NCBI RefSeq assembly: GCF_001870485.1
Contig: NZ_MDKE01000001.1
Coordinates: 48,793-112,792 of the forward strand
DNA length: 64,000 bases
Direction of reading: 5' to 3'
Source: Oceanisphaera psychrotolerans
GTDB lineage: Bacteria; Pseudomonadota; Gammaproteobacteria; Enterobacterales; Aeromonadaceae
This document shows, one piece after another, positions 9,523-20,342 of this stretch (the first letter of the stretch is position 1; every line of letters starts with the position of its first letter). The position numbers and the translations under genes are program-made. The notes under the pieces are model-generated. The model made no database searches. It was not told where the DNA came from and saw only the letters and a program-made list of their open reading frames with translations.

Positions 9523-10569
9523 ATGCTGGTCCGCGATTTTTCCTTTGAGCTCCCCGACGAACTGATAGCCCGCCATCCGATGCCCGAACGCTCCGCCAGC
9601 CGGCTGCTGCAGCTGAACGGTAACAGCGGTGACATCACCCATGGTCAATTCGGTCAGATCCTGAACCTGGTCAATCCCGGTGATCTGCTGGTATTCAACA
9701 ATACCCGGGTGATCCCGGCCCGGCTGTTCGGGCGCAAGGCCAGCGGCGGCAAACTGGAAGTGCTGGTCGAGCGGGTGCTGGACGACAAGCGGGTGCTGGC
9801 CCACGTGCGCGCCTCCAAGGCGCCCAAACCGGGCTCTGCCCTTGTGCTGGAGCCGGATGTGCAGGCGACCATGCTGGCCCGCCACGACGCCCTGTTTGAA
9901 ATCGAATTCCACGACGAAAGACCGGTGCTCGAGATCCTCGAAGCGGTAGGTCACATGCCGCTGCCGCCTTACATCGACCGGCCCGACACCGACGCCGACA
10001 AAGAGCGTTACCAGACCGTTTACAACGAAAAGCCCGGCGCCGTGGCCGCGCCCACCGCCGGCCTGCACTTCGATCAGCCGCTGTTGGACGCCCTGACCGC
10101 CAAGGGCGCCGAACTGGCCTTCGTTACCCTGCACGTGGGCGCCGGCACCTTTCAGCCGGTGCGGGTCGACAAGGTGCTCGAGCACAAGATGCACGCCGAA
10201 TATATCGAAGTGTCGCCCGAAGTGGTCGCGCAGATAGCAGCCACCCGCGCCCGGGGCGGTCGGGTCATTGCCGTGGGTACCACCTCGGTACGCTCGCTGG
10301 AAAGCGCCGCCCGGGCCACCATGGCCAACGGCGAGCCGCTGGCGCCCTTTTACGGCGATACCGATATCTTTATCTACCCCGGCTACCGCTTCCAGCTGGT
10401 GGACGCCATGATCACCAATTTCCACCTGCCCGAGTCGACCCTGATCATGCTGGTCAGCGCCTTCGCCGGCTACGACCATATCATGGAAGCCTACCGGCAG
10501 GCGGTAGCCGAGCGTTACCGTTTTTTCAGCTACGGTGATGCCATGTTTATTACTCGACAACAGGGTTAA
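9523..10569 (+). CDS. queA: S-adenosylmethionine:tRNA ribosyltransferase-isomerase QueA
   Basis: A 348-residue QueA that transfers and isomerises the ribosyl moiety of SAM onto preQ1-modified tRNA to form epoxyqueuosine. It matches the E. coli enzyme along its length, for example [33 protein letters not shown] and [18 protein letters not shown] 9523 is preferred ([15 protein letters not shown]); a TTG two codons upstream, next to AAGAGG, is possible. tgt follows after a 194-bp gap that holds a palindromic repeat. Confidence 0.95.
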   Translation: MLVRDFSFELPDELIARHPMPERSASRLLQLNGNSGDITHGQFGQILNLVNPGDLLVFNNTRVIPARLFGRKASGGKLEVLVERVLDDKRVLAHVRASKAPKPGSALVLEPDVQATMLARHDALFEIEFHDERPVLEILEAVGHMPLPPYIDRPDTDADKERYQTVYNEKPGAVAAPTAGLHFDQPLLDALTAKGAELAFVTLHVGAGTFQPVRVDKVLEHKMHAEYIEVSPEVVAQIAATRARGGRVIAVGTTSVRSLESAARATMANGEPLAPFYGDTDIFIYPGYRFQLVDAMITNFHLPESTLIMLVSAFAGYDHIMEAYRQAVAERYRFFSYGDAMFITRQQG

Positions 10570-10571
10570 AA

Positions 10572-10722
10572 ACAGGGATTAGGGACTGGTGACTGGGGAT
10601 TCGAGCGCTGTTTACAGACTCAGGTTTACTCAGGCAGCGATGCCGCATGGTTTGCCGGGAGTAAACCCCGGCAAACCATGCCTCGGGTCTCTAATCCCTA
10701 TTCCCTAATCCCCAGTCCCATA
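10572..10722. repeat. Palindromic intergenic repeat, GGGATTAGGGA family, copy 1
   Basis: The centre is a perfect 15-bp inverted repeat, GCATGGTTTGCCGGG (10645-10659) and its complement (10667-10681), with a 7-base loop. It is flanked on the left by GGGATTAGGGACTGG... and on the right by the inverse, ...CTAATCCCTATTCCC and CCCCAGTCCC, so the element forms a large nested hairpin between queA and tgt. Units of the same sequence recur near 44682-44722. There is no T-run, so it is not a simple terminator. Confidence 0.75.
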
Positions 10723-10760
10723 AAACCAAGGTCGGACTGTTTCTCCGGCCAGTGAGGTAA

Positions 10761-11903
<1,143 letters not shown>

Positions 11904-11929
11904 CCAGGTTGACCATTGAGTCTGCAGCC

Positions 11930-12038
11930 TGGCGGCGGAAGGCACAGCACACCGACACGCTGTGAATACATCCATGTACGCTCGGACATGCCATCCATGG
12001 CATGTCACGGTCGGCTAAGCTGTATCCTTCCGTCGCCA
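11930..12038. repeat. Large palindromic intergenic repeat, GGCATGTC/TACATGGATGTA family, copy 1
   Basis: The left arm from 11930 (TGGCGGCGGAAGG...CACCGAC) pairs imperfectly with the right arm ending at 12038 (GTCGGCT...CCTTCCGTCGCCA). Inside sits a perfect hairpin GACATGCCA-TCCA-TGGCATGTC (11985-12006) and the sequence TACATCCATGTAC. Similar blocks recur at 29221-29415 and 49843-49975, and in structure at 24253-24367. It splits the tgt-yajC junction. Confidence 0.75.
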
Positions 12039-12093
12039 CGGAGGTTGTAACTCGGCACTTATTGTTTTAACCATCAACGAGGAAATGAAAAGA

Positions 12094-12420
12094 ATGGATA
12101 TTATCTCCAACGCTTATGCCCAGGACGGAGCCGCCGGTGGCGGTATGGAAATGATCATCATGCTGGTTGTGTTCGGCCTGATTTTCTACTTCATGATCTT
12201 CCGTCCCCAGTCCAAGCGGGTCAAAGAGCACAAGAACCTGATGTCTTCCCTGAGCAAAGGTGACGAAGTGCTGACCAACGGTGGCCTGGTAGGCAAGATT
12301 GCCAAGATCTCCGCCGAAAACGACTACGTATTGCTGAGCCTGAGCGAGCAGAGCCAGGTCACCATCAAAAAGGACTTCATCACCGCCGTCCTGCCCAAGG
12401 GTTCTATCCAGTCCCTTTAA
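12094..12420 (+). CDS. yajC: Sec translocon accessory subunit YajC
   Basis: A small inner-membrane protein associated with SecDF. One membrane segment (EMIIMLVVFGLIFYFMIF) is followed by the cytoplasmic signature RPQSKRVKEHKNLMSSL, GDEVLTNGGLVGKI and a C-terminus resembling E. coli YajC. ATG 12094 (MDIISNAYAQDG) is chosen because GAGGA at 12079 is 10 bases away; ATG 12085 is nearly on top of it. secD follows 21 bp downstream. Confidence 0.93.
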   Translation: MDIISNAYAQDGAAGGGMEMIIMLVVFGLIFYFMIFRPQSKRVKEHKNLMSSLSKGDEVLTNGGLVGKIAKISAENDYVLLSLSEQSQVTIKKDFITAVLPKGSIQSL

Positions 12421-12441
12421 TTCTCTGTCGAGGAGCACAGC

Positions 12442-14295
12442 GTGTTAAATCGATATCCGCTGTGGAAATACTTGATGGTGATCGCCGTGATCACCATCAG
12501 TTTTCTGTATGCAGCACCCAATCTATTTGGTGAAGACCCTGCCTTGCAGGTGTCTGGCTCCCGTGGCACCCAGGTTACCCCCGCCGTTCTGAATCAGGCT
12601 CAGCAGACTCTCAGCAATGCCGGCATTGCGGTGAAAAGCGCCGCCCTGGCCGATGATCAGTTACTTATCCGCTTCCGTAATACCGACGATCAGCTCAAGG
12701 GCAAGGATCTGGTGGCGGATGTGCTGGGTGATGGTTACATCACCGCCCTCAACCTGGCTCCGTCAACGCCTTCCTGGCTCGAGGCCATCGGTGCCGGCCC
12801 ACTCAAGCTGGGTCTCGACCTGCGTGGTGGTGTGCACTTCCTGATGGAGGTGGACATGGACGAAGCCCTGAGCCGGGTGCAGGAGCAGACGGTGCAGGAC
12901 TTCCGCACCGACTTGCGTGAACAGCGCCTGCGTTATTCCGGTGTGCTGGCGAAAGACGGCGGCACCCTGGTGGTGTTCCGTGATGCCGAAACCCGTGACC
13001 AGGCGCTCAGCCACCTGCGTGGTCGTTACCCGGGGCTGGTGTTCTCCGACCGTGACAACGGCGAGACCTTCGGTCTGTTTGCGATGATGAGTGAGCAGCG
13101 GCTGAAGGAAGTGAAGGAATACGCCCTGCAGCAGAACATCACCATCATCCGTAACCGGGTCAACGAGCTGGGTGTGGCCGAGCCGCTGGTGCAGCGTCAG
13201 GGTGCCGAGCGTATCGTGGTGCAGTTGCCCGGTATTCAGGACACCGCCCGCGCCAAGGAAATCCTCGGCGCCACTGCGACCCTGGAATTCCGCCTGGTAG
13301 ATGAAAGTGCCGATGTGGCCGCTGCCAGTGCCGGCCGGGTACCGCCCAACAGCGAGTTGATGCGGGACAGAGACGGTCGCCCGGTGGTGTTGCAAAAGCG
13401 CATCATCCTGACCGGTGAGCATATCGTGGATGCCAGCTCCGGCATGGACGAGTTCAGCCGCCCCCAGGTGAACATCAGTCTCGATGCCCCCGGTGGCAGT
13501 CGCATGGCCGATTTTACCAAGGATAATGTCGGTCGTCCGATGGCGACGGTGTTTACCGAGTACAAGCCCGGCGATGAGCAGAACGAAGATGGTACACGTC
13601 AGTTCCGCAAACAGCAGGAAGTGATCAACGTGGCCACCATACAGTCGCGGCTGGGGCGCAGTTTCCGTATCACCGGTATCGATTCCATGGCGGAAGCCCA
13701 GAATCTGGCGCTGCTGCTGCGGGCGGGTGCCCTGATTGCGCCCATCCAGATCGTGGAAGAGCGCACCATAGGCCCGAGCCTGGGACAGCAGAACGTGGAA
13801 AATGGCCTGCTGGCCATGGTCTACGGCATGCTGGCGGTGGTGCTGTTCATGCTGATCTATTATCGCAAGTTTGGCCTGGTGGCCAATGCGGCGCTGCTGG
13901 CCAACCTGGTGATCATCATCGGGGTGATGTCGATGGTGCCGGGGGCGACCATGACCCTGCCGGGTATTGCCGGCATCGTGCTGACCATCGGCATGTCAGT
14001 GGATGCCAACGTGCTGATCTTCGAACGGATCCGTGAGGAGCTGCGGGACGGGCGCGGAGTACAGCAGGCGATTCATATCGGCTATGACAAGGCGCTCGGC
14101 ACCATTGCCGATGCCAACATCACTACCCTGCTTACCGCCATCATCCTGTTTGCGGTCGGCACCGGTCCCATCAAGGGCTTCGCCGTGACCCTGATGATCG
14201 GTATTCTCGCCTCCATGTTTACCGCCATCGTCGGTACCCGGGCTCTGGTCAACCTGCTCTGGGGCGGCAAGCGTCTCAGCAAACTGTCGATATGA
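12442..14295 (+). CDS. secD: Protein translocase subunit SecD
   Basis: A 617-residue RND-type inner-membrane protein that uses the proton gradient to complete preprotein export with SecF. It has an N-terminal membrane anchor (10-28), a large periplasmic P1 domain with [17 protein letters not shown] near residue 125, and five C-terminal membrane helices (about 445-605) with the conserved [21 protein letters not shown] 12442 is the start, with GAGGAGCAC 5' of it. It is 11 bp from secF. Confidence 0.96.
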   Translation: MLNRYPLWKYLMVIAVITISFLYAAPNLFGEDPALQVSGSRGTQVTPAVLNQAQQTLSNAGIAVKSAALADDQLLIRFRNTDDQLKGKDLVADVLGDGYITALNLAPSTPSWLEAIGAGPLKLGLDLRGGVHFLMEVDMDEALSRVQEQTVQDFRTDLREQRLRYSGVLAKDGGTLVVFRDAETRDQALSHLRGRYPGLVFSDRDNGETFGLFAMMSEQRLKEVKEYALQQNITIIRNRVNELGVAEPLVQRQGAERIVVQLPGIQDTARAKEILGATATLEFRLVDESADVAAASAGRVPPNSELMRDRDGRPVVLQKRIILTGEHIVDASSGMDEFSRPQVNISLDAPGGSRMADFTKDNVGRPMATVFTEYKPGDEQNEDGTRQFRKQQEVINVATIQSRLGRSFRITGIDSMAEAQNLALLLRAGALIAPIQIVEERTIGPSLGQQNVENGLLAMVYGMLAVVLFMLIYYRKFGLVANAALLANLVIIIGVMSMVPGATMTLPGIAGIVLTIGMSVDANVLIFERIREELRDGRGVQQAIHIGYDKALGTIADANITTLLTAIILFAVGTGPIKGFAVTLMIGILASMFTAIVGTRALVNLLWGGKRLSKLSI

Positions 14296-14306
14296 GGAAA
14301 TAACCG

Positions 14307-15251
14307 ATGTTTGAGATCCTCAAAACCCGGGCGCCCATTCGCTTCATGCACTATTCAAAGGCGGCGACGGTGTTGTCGCTGGCCCTGATTGCGCTGTGCT
14401 TTTTCAGCCTCTTTACCCGGGGGCTGAACTGGGGCCTGGACTTCACCGGGGGCACCGTGGTCGAAGTCGCGTTCGAGCAGGCGGTTGTACTGGACGAGGT
14501 GCGCGATAACCTCGAACAGGTCGGCCTGTCGGGGGCGACGGTGCAGAACTTCGGTACCAGCAGGGACGTATTGATCCGGCTGGCGCCCCAGGAAGGGGTG
14601 GACGTGCAGCAGCAGGGCGAGTCGGTCATGACCGCCATGATGCAGGTGTCTGCCGAGGCAGAAATGAAGCGGCTGGAGTTCGTCGGCCCTGCCATCGGTG
14701 CCGAGCTGGCGGAGCAGGGTGGTCTGGCCATTCTGGTGGCCTTGCTCTGTATCCTGCTTTATGTCGGGATGCGCTTCGAATGGCGTCTGGCTTCCGGTGC
14801 CGTGCTGTCGCTGGCCCATGATGTGGTGATCACCCTGGGGGTGTTCTCCTGGATGCAAATCGAGGTGGACCTGACCATAGTGGCGGCCTTGCTGACGGTG
14901 GTGGGCTACTCGCTCAACGATACCATAGTAGTGTTCGACCGGGTGCGGGAAAACTTCCGCCGGGTGCGTGACACCAGCACCGCCGAGGTATTTGACGAGG
15001 CCATTACCGAAACCCTGAGCCGGACCCTGATCACCTCGGCCACCACTTTGGTGGTGGTGGTGGCGCTGTTCCTCAAGGGGGGCGCGCTGATCCACGGTTT
15101 TGCCACCGCGTTGCTGCTGGGCATCGGCTTCGGCACCTACTCTTCCATCTATATCGCCAGTGCCTGGGCCATGCTGCTCGGGGTACAGCGGGAGCATATG
15201 CTGCCGACACAGGTGGAGAAGGAAGGGGCGGATCAAGAGCCGTTACCCTGA
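14307..15251 (+). CDS. secF: Protein translocase subunit SecF
   Basis: A 314-residue partner of SecD with the same RND fold. The first membrane helix is at 20-38, LDFTGGTVVEVAFE lies in the periplasmic region, and the signature YSLNDTIVVFDRVREN is near residue 205, followed by the last helices (KGGALIHGFATALLLGIGFGTYSSIY). A GAGGAAATAACCG ribosome site precedes ATG 14307. A strong terminator follows, which ends the yajC-secD-secF unit. Confidence 0.96.
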   Translation: MFEILKTRAPIRFMHYSKAATVLSLALIALCFFSLFTRGLNWGLDFTGGTVVEVAFEQAVVLDEVRDNLEQVGLSGATVQNFGTSRDVLIRLAPQEGVDVQQQGESVMTAMMQVSAEAEMKRLEFVGPAIGAELAEQGGLAILVALLCILLYVGMRFEWRLASGAVLSLAHDVVITLGVFSWMQIEVDLTIVAALLTVVGYSLNDTIVVFDRVRENFRRVRDTSTAEVFDEAITETLSRTLITSATTLVVVVALFLKGGALIHGFATALLLGIGFGTYSSIYIASAWAMLLGVQREHMLPTQVEKEGADQEPLP

Positions 15252-15263
15252 TAGCATCCTACC

Positions 15264-15288
15264 AAAGGGGCCTGTCGGGCCCCTTTTT
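15264..15288 (+). terminator. Rho-independent terminator after secF
   Basis: AAAGGGGCC (15264-15272) pairs with GGCCCCTTT (15278-15286) around a 5-base loop, with a run of five T from 15284. Confidence 0.9.
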
Positions 15289-15369
15289 ATTGTGAAATGC
15301 ATTTGCAACATGACAAATGTCGTGGAGCTGCATAACATGTGGTCATAATAAGACAAGTTCGGAGCCGTC

Positions 15370-16245
15370 TTGAAAGACAGATTATTGCTCGGTCCCTTGG
15401 CCTTTCTTGGTTTAATGCTGACCGGCTGCAGTGCGCCTCGGGTGGTGACGCCCACTCTGGTGTTACCCTTGCCGATGCAGGTTTCCTATGAAAGCGAGCT
15501 GGGAATTGCCCGTCTGGGACAGATGCTGAATTCACCGGGGTTGACGCCAGAGCAGCGCGCCGAGCTGTTTTTTCAGCGTGGCGTGGTGTTTGACCGGGTT
15601 GGACTGCGAGCCATGGCCCGCCTGGACTTTAACCGTGCGTTGCGGGAAAGGCCTGACTTTGCCGATGCCTATAACCTCAATGGCGTCTACCTGACCCAGA
15701 ACCAGGAGTTTGACGAAGCCTACGAGGCTTTCGACTCGGCACTGGAGCTGGCGCCTGACTACGCCTACGCCAACCTGAACCGGGGCATCGCCCTGTATTA
15801 CGGCGGCCGCCCCCAGCTGGCGGCACGGGATCTCAAGATTTTCCTGGAAGAAGACCCTTCCGACCCTTACCGGTTGCTGTGGTGGTATCTGGCGCTGGAG
15901 CAGCTCGATCCCGAGACCGCGACAGAGGCCTTGCACAGTCATCAGCAGATCCATGGCTCCGACGAGTGGGCCTGGGACATCGTCAACGTTTATCTGGGGT
16001 CGATGAGTGATGAACAACTGCTCAACCGTATCTCGGAAGAAAGTCAGGATAACCAGGAACTGGCCGAACGCCTGTGCGAAGCCTACTTCTATCTGGCCAA
16101 GCAAGCCCAGCATAATAAGCAACCGGAGCAGGCGGTGGTCTATTTCAAGCTGGCACTGGCCACCAACATCTACGATTTTGTCGAGCACCGCTATTCACTG
16201 CTCGAGCTGGATCTCATCGGTGAGCAGGCCCGCCTGAAACGCTGA
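15370..16245 (+). CDS. nlpI: Lipoprotein NlpI, TPR-repeat
   Basis: A 291-residue lipoprotein closely resembling NlpI, the outer-membrane TPR adaptor that helps the Prc protease and coordinates endopeptidases. The signal peptide ends in a lipobox, LTGC with Cys20, and TPR motifs follow (RGVVFDRVGLRAMARLDFNRAL, AYNLNGVYLTQNQEFDEAYEAFDSALEL, ALYYGGRPQLAARDL). It uses TTG 15370, set 5 bases after GGAG; there is no in-frame ATG nearby. In enterobacteria nlpI follows pnp, but here it lies between secF and trmJ. A hairpin follows at 16268. Confidence 0.9.
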   Translation: MKDRLLLGPLAFLGLMLTGCSAPRVVTPTLVLPLPMQVSYESELGIARLGQMLNSPGLTPEQRAELFFQRGVVFDRVGLRAMARLDFNRALRERPDFADAYNLNGVYLTQNQEFDEAYEAFDSALELAPDYAYANLNRGIALYYGGRPQLAARDLKIFLEEDPSDPYRLLWWYLALEQLDPETATEALHSHQQIHGSDEWAWDIVNVYLGSMSDEQLLNRISEESQDNQELAERLCEAYFYLAKQAQHNKQPEQAVVYFKLALATNIYDFVEHRYSLLELDLIGEQARLKR

Positions 16246-16267
16246 AGACAGCCGTCAGTCAAACAAG

Positions 16268-16312
16268 CCAGCCCGCACCTTGTATCCTACCGCCAAGTGC
16301 GGGCTGGTTTCT
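16268..16312 (+). terminator. Probable terminator after nlpI
   Basis: An 11-bp stem, CCAGCCCGCAC (16268-16278) with GTGCGGGCTGG (16297-16307), is followed by TTTCTCTT. The loop is long (18 bases), but the T-rich tail supports termination. Confidence 0.6.
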
Positions 16313-16395
16313 CTTGCTGAAATCGATCAGTCATACCCCAAACCGCAACCCTGACCCGCATGCGACGCGGGCTACTGAACGCCGATGGCTGAAGG

Positions 16396-16424
16396 CTTAC
16401 AGCTGCCTTCGACTGTGCTAGAAT
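16396..16424 (+). promoter_or_regulatory. Candidate sigma-70 promoter of trmJ
   Basis: CTTACA (16396-16401), a 17-base spacer and TAGAAT (16419-16424), 33 bp before the trmJ ATG. Confidence 0.5.
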
Positions 16425-16457
16425 CCTGCGCCTTAAGCACCCTTGGATTACGTGAAT

Positions 16458-17177
16458 ATGCTTGAGCAAGTACGCATCGTGTTGGTCAATACCTCACATA
16501 CCGGCAATATCGGCTCTGCCGCCCGCGCCATGAAAACCATGGGGCTGAGTGACCTGTGGCTGGTCGATCCGGTCAGCCCGCCGGACAGCCAGGCCATTGC
16601 CCTGGCCGCCGGTGCCAGCGATATTCTGGCCAATGCCCGCACCGTGCCGACCCTGGCCGAGGCCGTGGCCGACTGTGGCTTGGTGATCGGCACCAGTGCC
16701 CGTTCGCGTACCTGGTCCTGGCCCATGCTGGATGCCCGGGAGGCGGGAGAAAAAGTCATGACCGAAGCGCCGCGGCACAAGGTGGCGCTGGTGTTCGGTC
16801 GGGAGCGGACCGGTCTCTCCAACGACGAATTGCAGCAATGCCATTTTCACGTGGCCATTCCCGCCAATCCGGAATACAGCTCGCTCAACCTGGCGATGGC
16901 GGTGCAGACCCTGAGTTACGAAGTTCGCATGGCCTGGCTGGCAGGGGAGCAGGGAGCGGTGACCGAAATCGAACAGGACTACCCGCTGTCCGAGGATCTG
17001 GAACGTTTCTATCAGCATCTGGAGCAGACCCTGCTCGAAACCGGCTTCATCATCAAGCCCCATCCGGGACAGGTAATGACCAAACTGCGCCGGATGTTCA
17101 ATCGGGCGCGACCGGAAGATCACGAGCTCAACATACTGCGCGGCATCCTGACTTCGGTGCAGAAAAAGGGCCGCTAA
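16458..17177 (+). CDS. trmJ: tRNA (cytidine/uridine-2'-O-)-methyltransferase TrmJ
   Basis: A 239-residue SPOUT-class enzyme that 2'-O-methylates position 32 of several tRNAs. The N-terminus [30 protein letters not shown] and the knot-forming motifs [17 protein letters not shown] and [17 protein letters not shown] match the E. coli protein. ATG 16458 fits the family; a TTG at 16443 is an alternative. In E. coli trmJ also lies just upstream of iscR, so the synteny is conserved. Confidence 0.95.
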   Translation: MLEQVRIVLVNTSHTGNIGSAARAMKTMGLSDLWLVDPVSPPDSQAIALAAGASDILANARTVPTLAEAVADCGLVIGTSARSRTWSWPMLDAREAGEKVMTEAPRHKVALVFGRERTGLSNDELQQCHFHVAIPANPEYSSLNLAMAVQTLSYEVRMAWLAGEQGAVTEIEQDYPLSEDLERFYQHLEQTLLETGFIIKPHPGQVMTKLRRMFNRARPEDHELNILRGILTSVQKKGR

Positions 17178-17212
17178 CGGGAGCCGAATAGCTGACGGTT
17201 CTGGTCGGGTTA

Positions 17213-17237
17213 ATACTTGACTGAAACACTCGGGTAT
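17213..17237 (+). promoter_or_regulatory. IscR type 1 binding site at the isc promoter
   Basis: A 25-bp site matches the known type 1 consensus (ATASYYGACT, then RWWWY, then AGTCRRSTAT) at all but one position: ATACTTGACT-GAAAC-ACTCGGGTAT. It contains a possible -35, TTGACT (17217-17222). It lies 38 bp before iscR, the place expected for repression by [2Fe-2S]-IscR. Confidence 0.8.
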
Positions 17238-17274
17238 GACACCCTGAGCCCATGTCTGAAAACGGTTTAATCAC

Positions 17275-17781
17275 ATGAGACTGACATCAAAAGGGCGTTA
17301 CGCGGTAACCGCCATGCTGGATGTGGCGCTACACGGCGATACCGGCCCGGTGTCCCTGGCCGACATATCCGAGCGTCAGGGAATTTCCCTGTCTTACCTC
17401 GAGCAGTTGTTCGCCCGTTTGCGCAAGCAGGGCCTGGTCAGCAGCGTACGAGGTCCGGGTGGGGGCTACTTGCTGGGCATGAAAGCGACCGCTATTTCGG
17501 TGGGCGCCGTTATTGCCGCCGTCGATGAGTCGGTGGATGCCACCAAGTGTCAGGGCAAGGGGGACTGCCACAGCGGAAACCAGTGTCTGACCCATTCACT
17601 CTGGTGCGCGCTCAGTGATCGAATCAGCAATTTTCTTGATGGCATCAGCCTGGACGAGCTGGTTAACCAGCGGGATATCCGGCGGATTTCCGAGCGGCAA
17701 GACACCAATCTGAGCCTGCTGACTCTGGACGAGCCTGAACAACAGGCACAACAGAAAGTGAGCCTTAAAGTTCAACTTTAA
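17275..17781 (+). CDS. iscR: Fe-S cluster-sensing transcription regulator IscR
   Basis: A 168-residue Rrf2-family regulator. The N-terminal winged helix-turn-helix [19 protein letters not shown] through [18 protein letters not shown] is typical. The [2Fe-2S] ligands are Cys92, Cys98, Cys104 and His107 ([17 protein letters not shown]). It is the first gene of the isc operon and should repress it when holo-IscR is abundant, through the operator at 17213-17237. The C-terminal tail differs from E. coli, as usual. Confidence 0.97.
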   Translation: MRLTSKGRYAVTAMLDVALHGDTGPVSLADISERQGISLSYLEQLFARLRKQGLVSSVRGPGGGYLLGMKATAISVGAVIAAVDESVDATKCQGKGDCHSGNQCLTHSLWCALSDRISNFLDGISLDELVNQRDIRRISERQDTNLSLLTLDEPEQQAQQKVSLKVQL

Positions 17782-17829
17782 AATGTCGATGACAAGACTG
17801 CCGAACAGGGCAGCGTTGGAACGGAGAAT

Positions 17830-19046
17830 ATGATGAAACTGCCCATTTATCTCGACTATGCGGCTACCTGCCCGGTAGACCCTCGCGTCGCCGAAAAAAT
17901 GATGCAATGCCTGACCCAAGACGGCGTTTTTGGTAACCCGGCCTCCCGCTCGCACCGCTTCGGCTGGCAGGCGGAAGAGCTGGTTGATGTTGCCCGCAAC
18001 CAGATTGCGGATCTGATCAATGCCGATCCGCGTGAAATCGTGTTCACCTCGGGTGCGACCGAATCCGATAACCTGGCCATCAAGGGTATTGCCAATTTCT
18101 ACGGCAAGAAAGGCAAGCACATCATTACCTCCAAGACCGAGCACAAGGCTGTACTGGATCCCTGTCGCCAGCTGGAACGTGAAGGTTTCGAGGTCACCTA
18201 TCTCGAGCCTCAGCCCAACGGCCTGTTCACTCTCGAGCAGATCGAAAATGCCATGCGTGATGACACCATTCTGGTGAGCATCATGCACGTGAACAATGAA
18301 ACCGGCGTGATCCAGGACGTCAAGGCCATCGGCGAACTGTGCCGCAGCCGCAAGATCATGTTCCATGTGGATGCCGCCCAGAGCGCCGGCAAGACCGATA
18401 TCGACGTGCAGGACATGAACATCGATCTGCTGTCCCTGTCAGCCCACAAGATTTACGGCCCCAAGGGCATCGGCGCCTTTACGTTTGCCGCAAGCCGCGC
18501 GTACGTCTGGAAGCCCAGATGCACGGTGGCGGCCACGAGCGGGGCATGCGCTCCGGTACCCTGGCGACCCACCAGATTGTCGGCATGGGTGAAGCCTTCC
18601 GTATCGCCAAGGAAGAAATGCACGCCGAAGGCGAGCGAATTCTGGCGCTGCGCAACCGTTTGTATGACGGGGTCAAGGATATCGAAGAAGTCTATGTCAA
18701 CGGTGACCTGGAACAGCGGGTACCGGGCATTTTCAACATCAGTTTCGCCTATGTAGAAGGTGAGTCACTGATCATGGCACTGAAAGACCTGGCGGTCTCT
18801 TCCGGTTCTGCCTGTACCTCGGCCAGTCTGGAGCCGTCTTACGTACTGCGTGCCCTGGGGCTGAACGACGAGCTGGCGCACAGCTCCATCCGCTTCAGCA
18901 TCGGTCGCTTTACCACCGAAGAACAGATTGACTACGCCGTGCGCCTGGTCAACGAGGCCATCGGCCGTCTGCGTGACATGTCTCCGCTGTGGGAAATGTT
19001 CAAGGACGGAATAGATCTGGATCAGGTTGAATGGGCACACCATTAA
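17830..19046 (+). CDS. iscS: Cysteine desulfurase IscS (frameshift in mid-gene)
   Basis: A PLP enzyme that takes sulfur from cysteine for Fe-S clusters and tRNA thiolation. [24 protein letters not shown] is typical; the PLP lysine is in [10 protein letters not shown] and the active-site loop cysteine in [15 protein letters not shown]. The frame that starts at 17830 goes wrong after 18477, where GGCGCCTTTACG should read with one more base to give GALYV...[19 protein letters not shown]. The continuation to 19046 is perfect. With that base restored the protein from Met 17833 is 404 residues, the E. coli length. This is almost certainly a sequence error. Confidence 0.95.
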
Positions 19047-19085
19047 GGTGTCTAAATCATTGAAGCATGGGTGAGGAGTTAAATC

Positions 19086-19472
19086 ATGGCTTACAGCGAA
19101 AAAGTAATAGATCACTATGAAAACCCCCGTAACGTCGGTGGTTTCGACAAGAACGATCCCAATGTAGCGACCGGCATGGTCGGTGCGCCGGCCTGTGGCG
19201 ACGTGATGAAGCTGCAGCTGAAGATCAGCGACGAAGGCATCATCGAAGATGCCAAGTTCAAGACCTACGGCTGTGGTTCCGCCATCGCCTCCAGTTCGCT
19301 GATCACCGAGTGGGTGAAAGGCAAGAATCTGGACGAAGCGGCCAGCATCAAGAACACCCAGATCGCGGAAGAGCTGGCCCTGCCGCCGGTGAAAATCCAC
19401 TGCTCCATTCTGGCAGAAGATGCCATCAAGGCAGCGATTGACGATTACAAGAAGAAGAAAAACCTGGCGTAA
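19086..19472 (+). CDS. iscU: Fe-S cluster scaffold IscU
   Basis: The 128-residue scaffold on which [2Fe-2S] clusters are built with sulfur from IscS. The cluster ligands Cys37 (in GAPACGDV, with Asp39), Cys63 (YGCGSAIASSS) and Cys106 (KIHCSILAEDA) are all present, as is the HscA-recognition motif LPPVK. It lies 39 bp after iscS. Confidence 0.97.
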   Translation: MAYSEKVIDHYENPRNVGGFDKNDPNVATGMVGAPACGDVMKLQLKISDEGIIEDAKFKTYGCGSAIASSSLITEWVKGKNLDEAASIKNTQIAEELALPPVKIHCSILAEDAIKAAIDDYKKKKNLA

Positions 19473-19484
19473 GACGGAGACACC

Positions 19485-19808
19485 ATGGCGATCACCATTA
19501 CCGATGCGGCTGCACAGCGGGTGCAGACCTTCCTGAACAACAGGGGCAAGGGCCTGGGATTGCGGCTGGGAGTGAAAACCTCCGGCTGCTCCGGTCTGGC
19601 CTATGTGCTGGAATTCGTCGACGAACTGTCCGAAGGCGACCAGGTGTTCGAGCATGGCGAGGTCAAGGTGATCGTCGACAGCAAGAGCCTGGTGTATCTG
19701 GACGGGACCGAGCTCGACTTCGCGAAGGAAGGCCTGAACGAGGGCTTTAAATTCAACAACCCCAATATCAACGGGGAATGTGGTTGCGGCGAAAGCTTTA
19801 ACGTTTAA
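19485..19808 (+). CDS. iscA: Fe-S carrier protein IscA
   Basis: A 107-residue A-type carrier with the three invariant cysteines Cys35 (TSGCSGLAY), Cys99 and Cys101 (GECGCGESF). It delivers clusters to client proteins such as IspG, whose gene is about 8 kb downstream. It lies 12 bp after iscU. Confidence 0.97.
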   Translation: MAITITDAAAQRVQTFLNNRGKGLGLRLGVKTSGCSGLAYVLEFVDELSEGDQVFEHGEVKVIVDSKSLVYLDGTELDFAKEGLNEGFKFNNPNINGECGCGESFNV

Positions 19809-19818
19809 GGACCCCGGC

Positions 19819-20337
19819 ATGAACTACTTCGAGCTGTTTGGCTTACCGGTCGAGTTTGGCCTCGACAGCCAGACACTGGCCGACACCTACCGTCAGCTGC
19901 AGATGCAGTTCCATCCCGACAAGTTTGCCTCCCGCCCCGAGCGGGAGCGCCTTCAGGCGGTACAACGTGCCGCCCAGATCAATGATGCGTTCACTACCCT
20001 CAAGCATCCCCTGAACCGTGCCGAATACCTGCTGTCCTTGCAGGGAATCGACATCCGTGCCGAACAACAAACCCTGAAAGATCCGCTGTTTCTGATGCAA
20101 CAGATGGAGTGGCGCGAGCAGCTGGAAGAGATTCCCGCCGTTCAGGATGTGTTTGGTGCCATCATGGCGTTTGACCGGGAGCTGCAACAGGCCTCTGCCG
20201 ACTTCTATGCCGAGCTGGAACAACAGCTCGGTTCTTCCCAGTGGCTGGATGCCGCCGATACGGTGCGCAAACTTAAATTCATGACCAAGCTGCATGCCGA
20301 ACTCGAACGTTTGGAAGATGCGCAGCAGGAATTCTGA
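19819..20337 (+). CDS. hscB: Co-chaperone HscB (J-domain)
   Basis: A 172-residue J-protein that presents IscU to HscA. The N-terminal J-domain has the HPD motif in [18 protein letters not shown], and the C-terminal IscU-binding domain includes [20 protein letters not shown] 19819 is chosen over an in-frame start inside iscA because it matches the family and sits 10 bp after the iscA stop. Confidence 0.95.
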   Translation: MNYFELFGLPVEFGLDSQTLADTYRQLQMQFHPDKFASRPERERLQAVQRAAQINDAFTTLKHPLNRAEYLLSLQGIDIRAEQQTLKDPLFLMQQMEWREQLEEIPAVQDVFGAIMAFDRELQQASADFYAELEQQLGSSQWLDAADTVRKLKFMTKLHAELERLEDAQQEF

Positions 20338-20342
20338 ACCTC

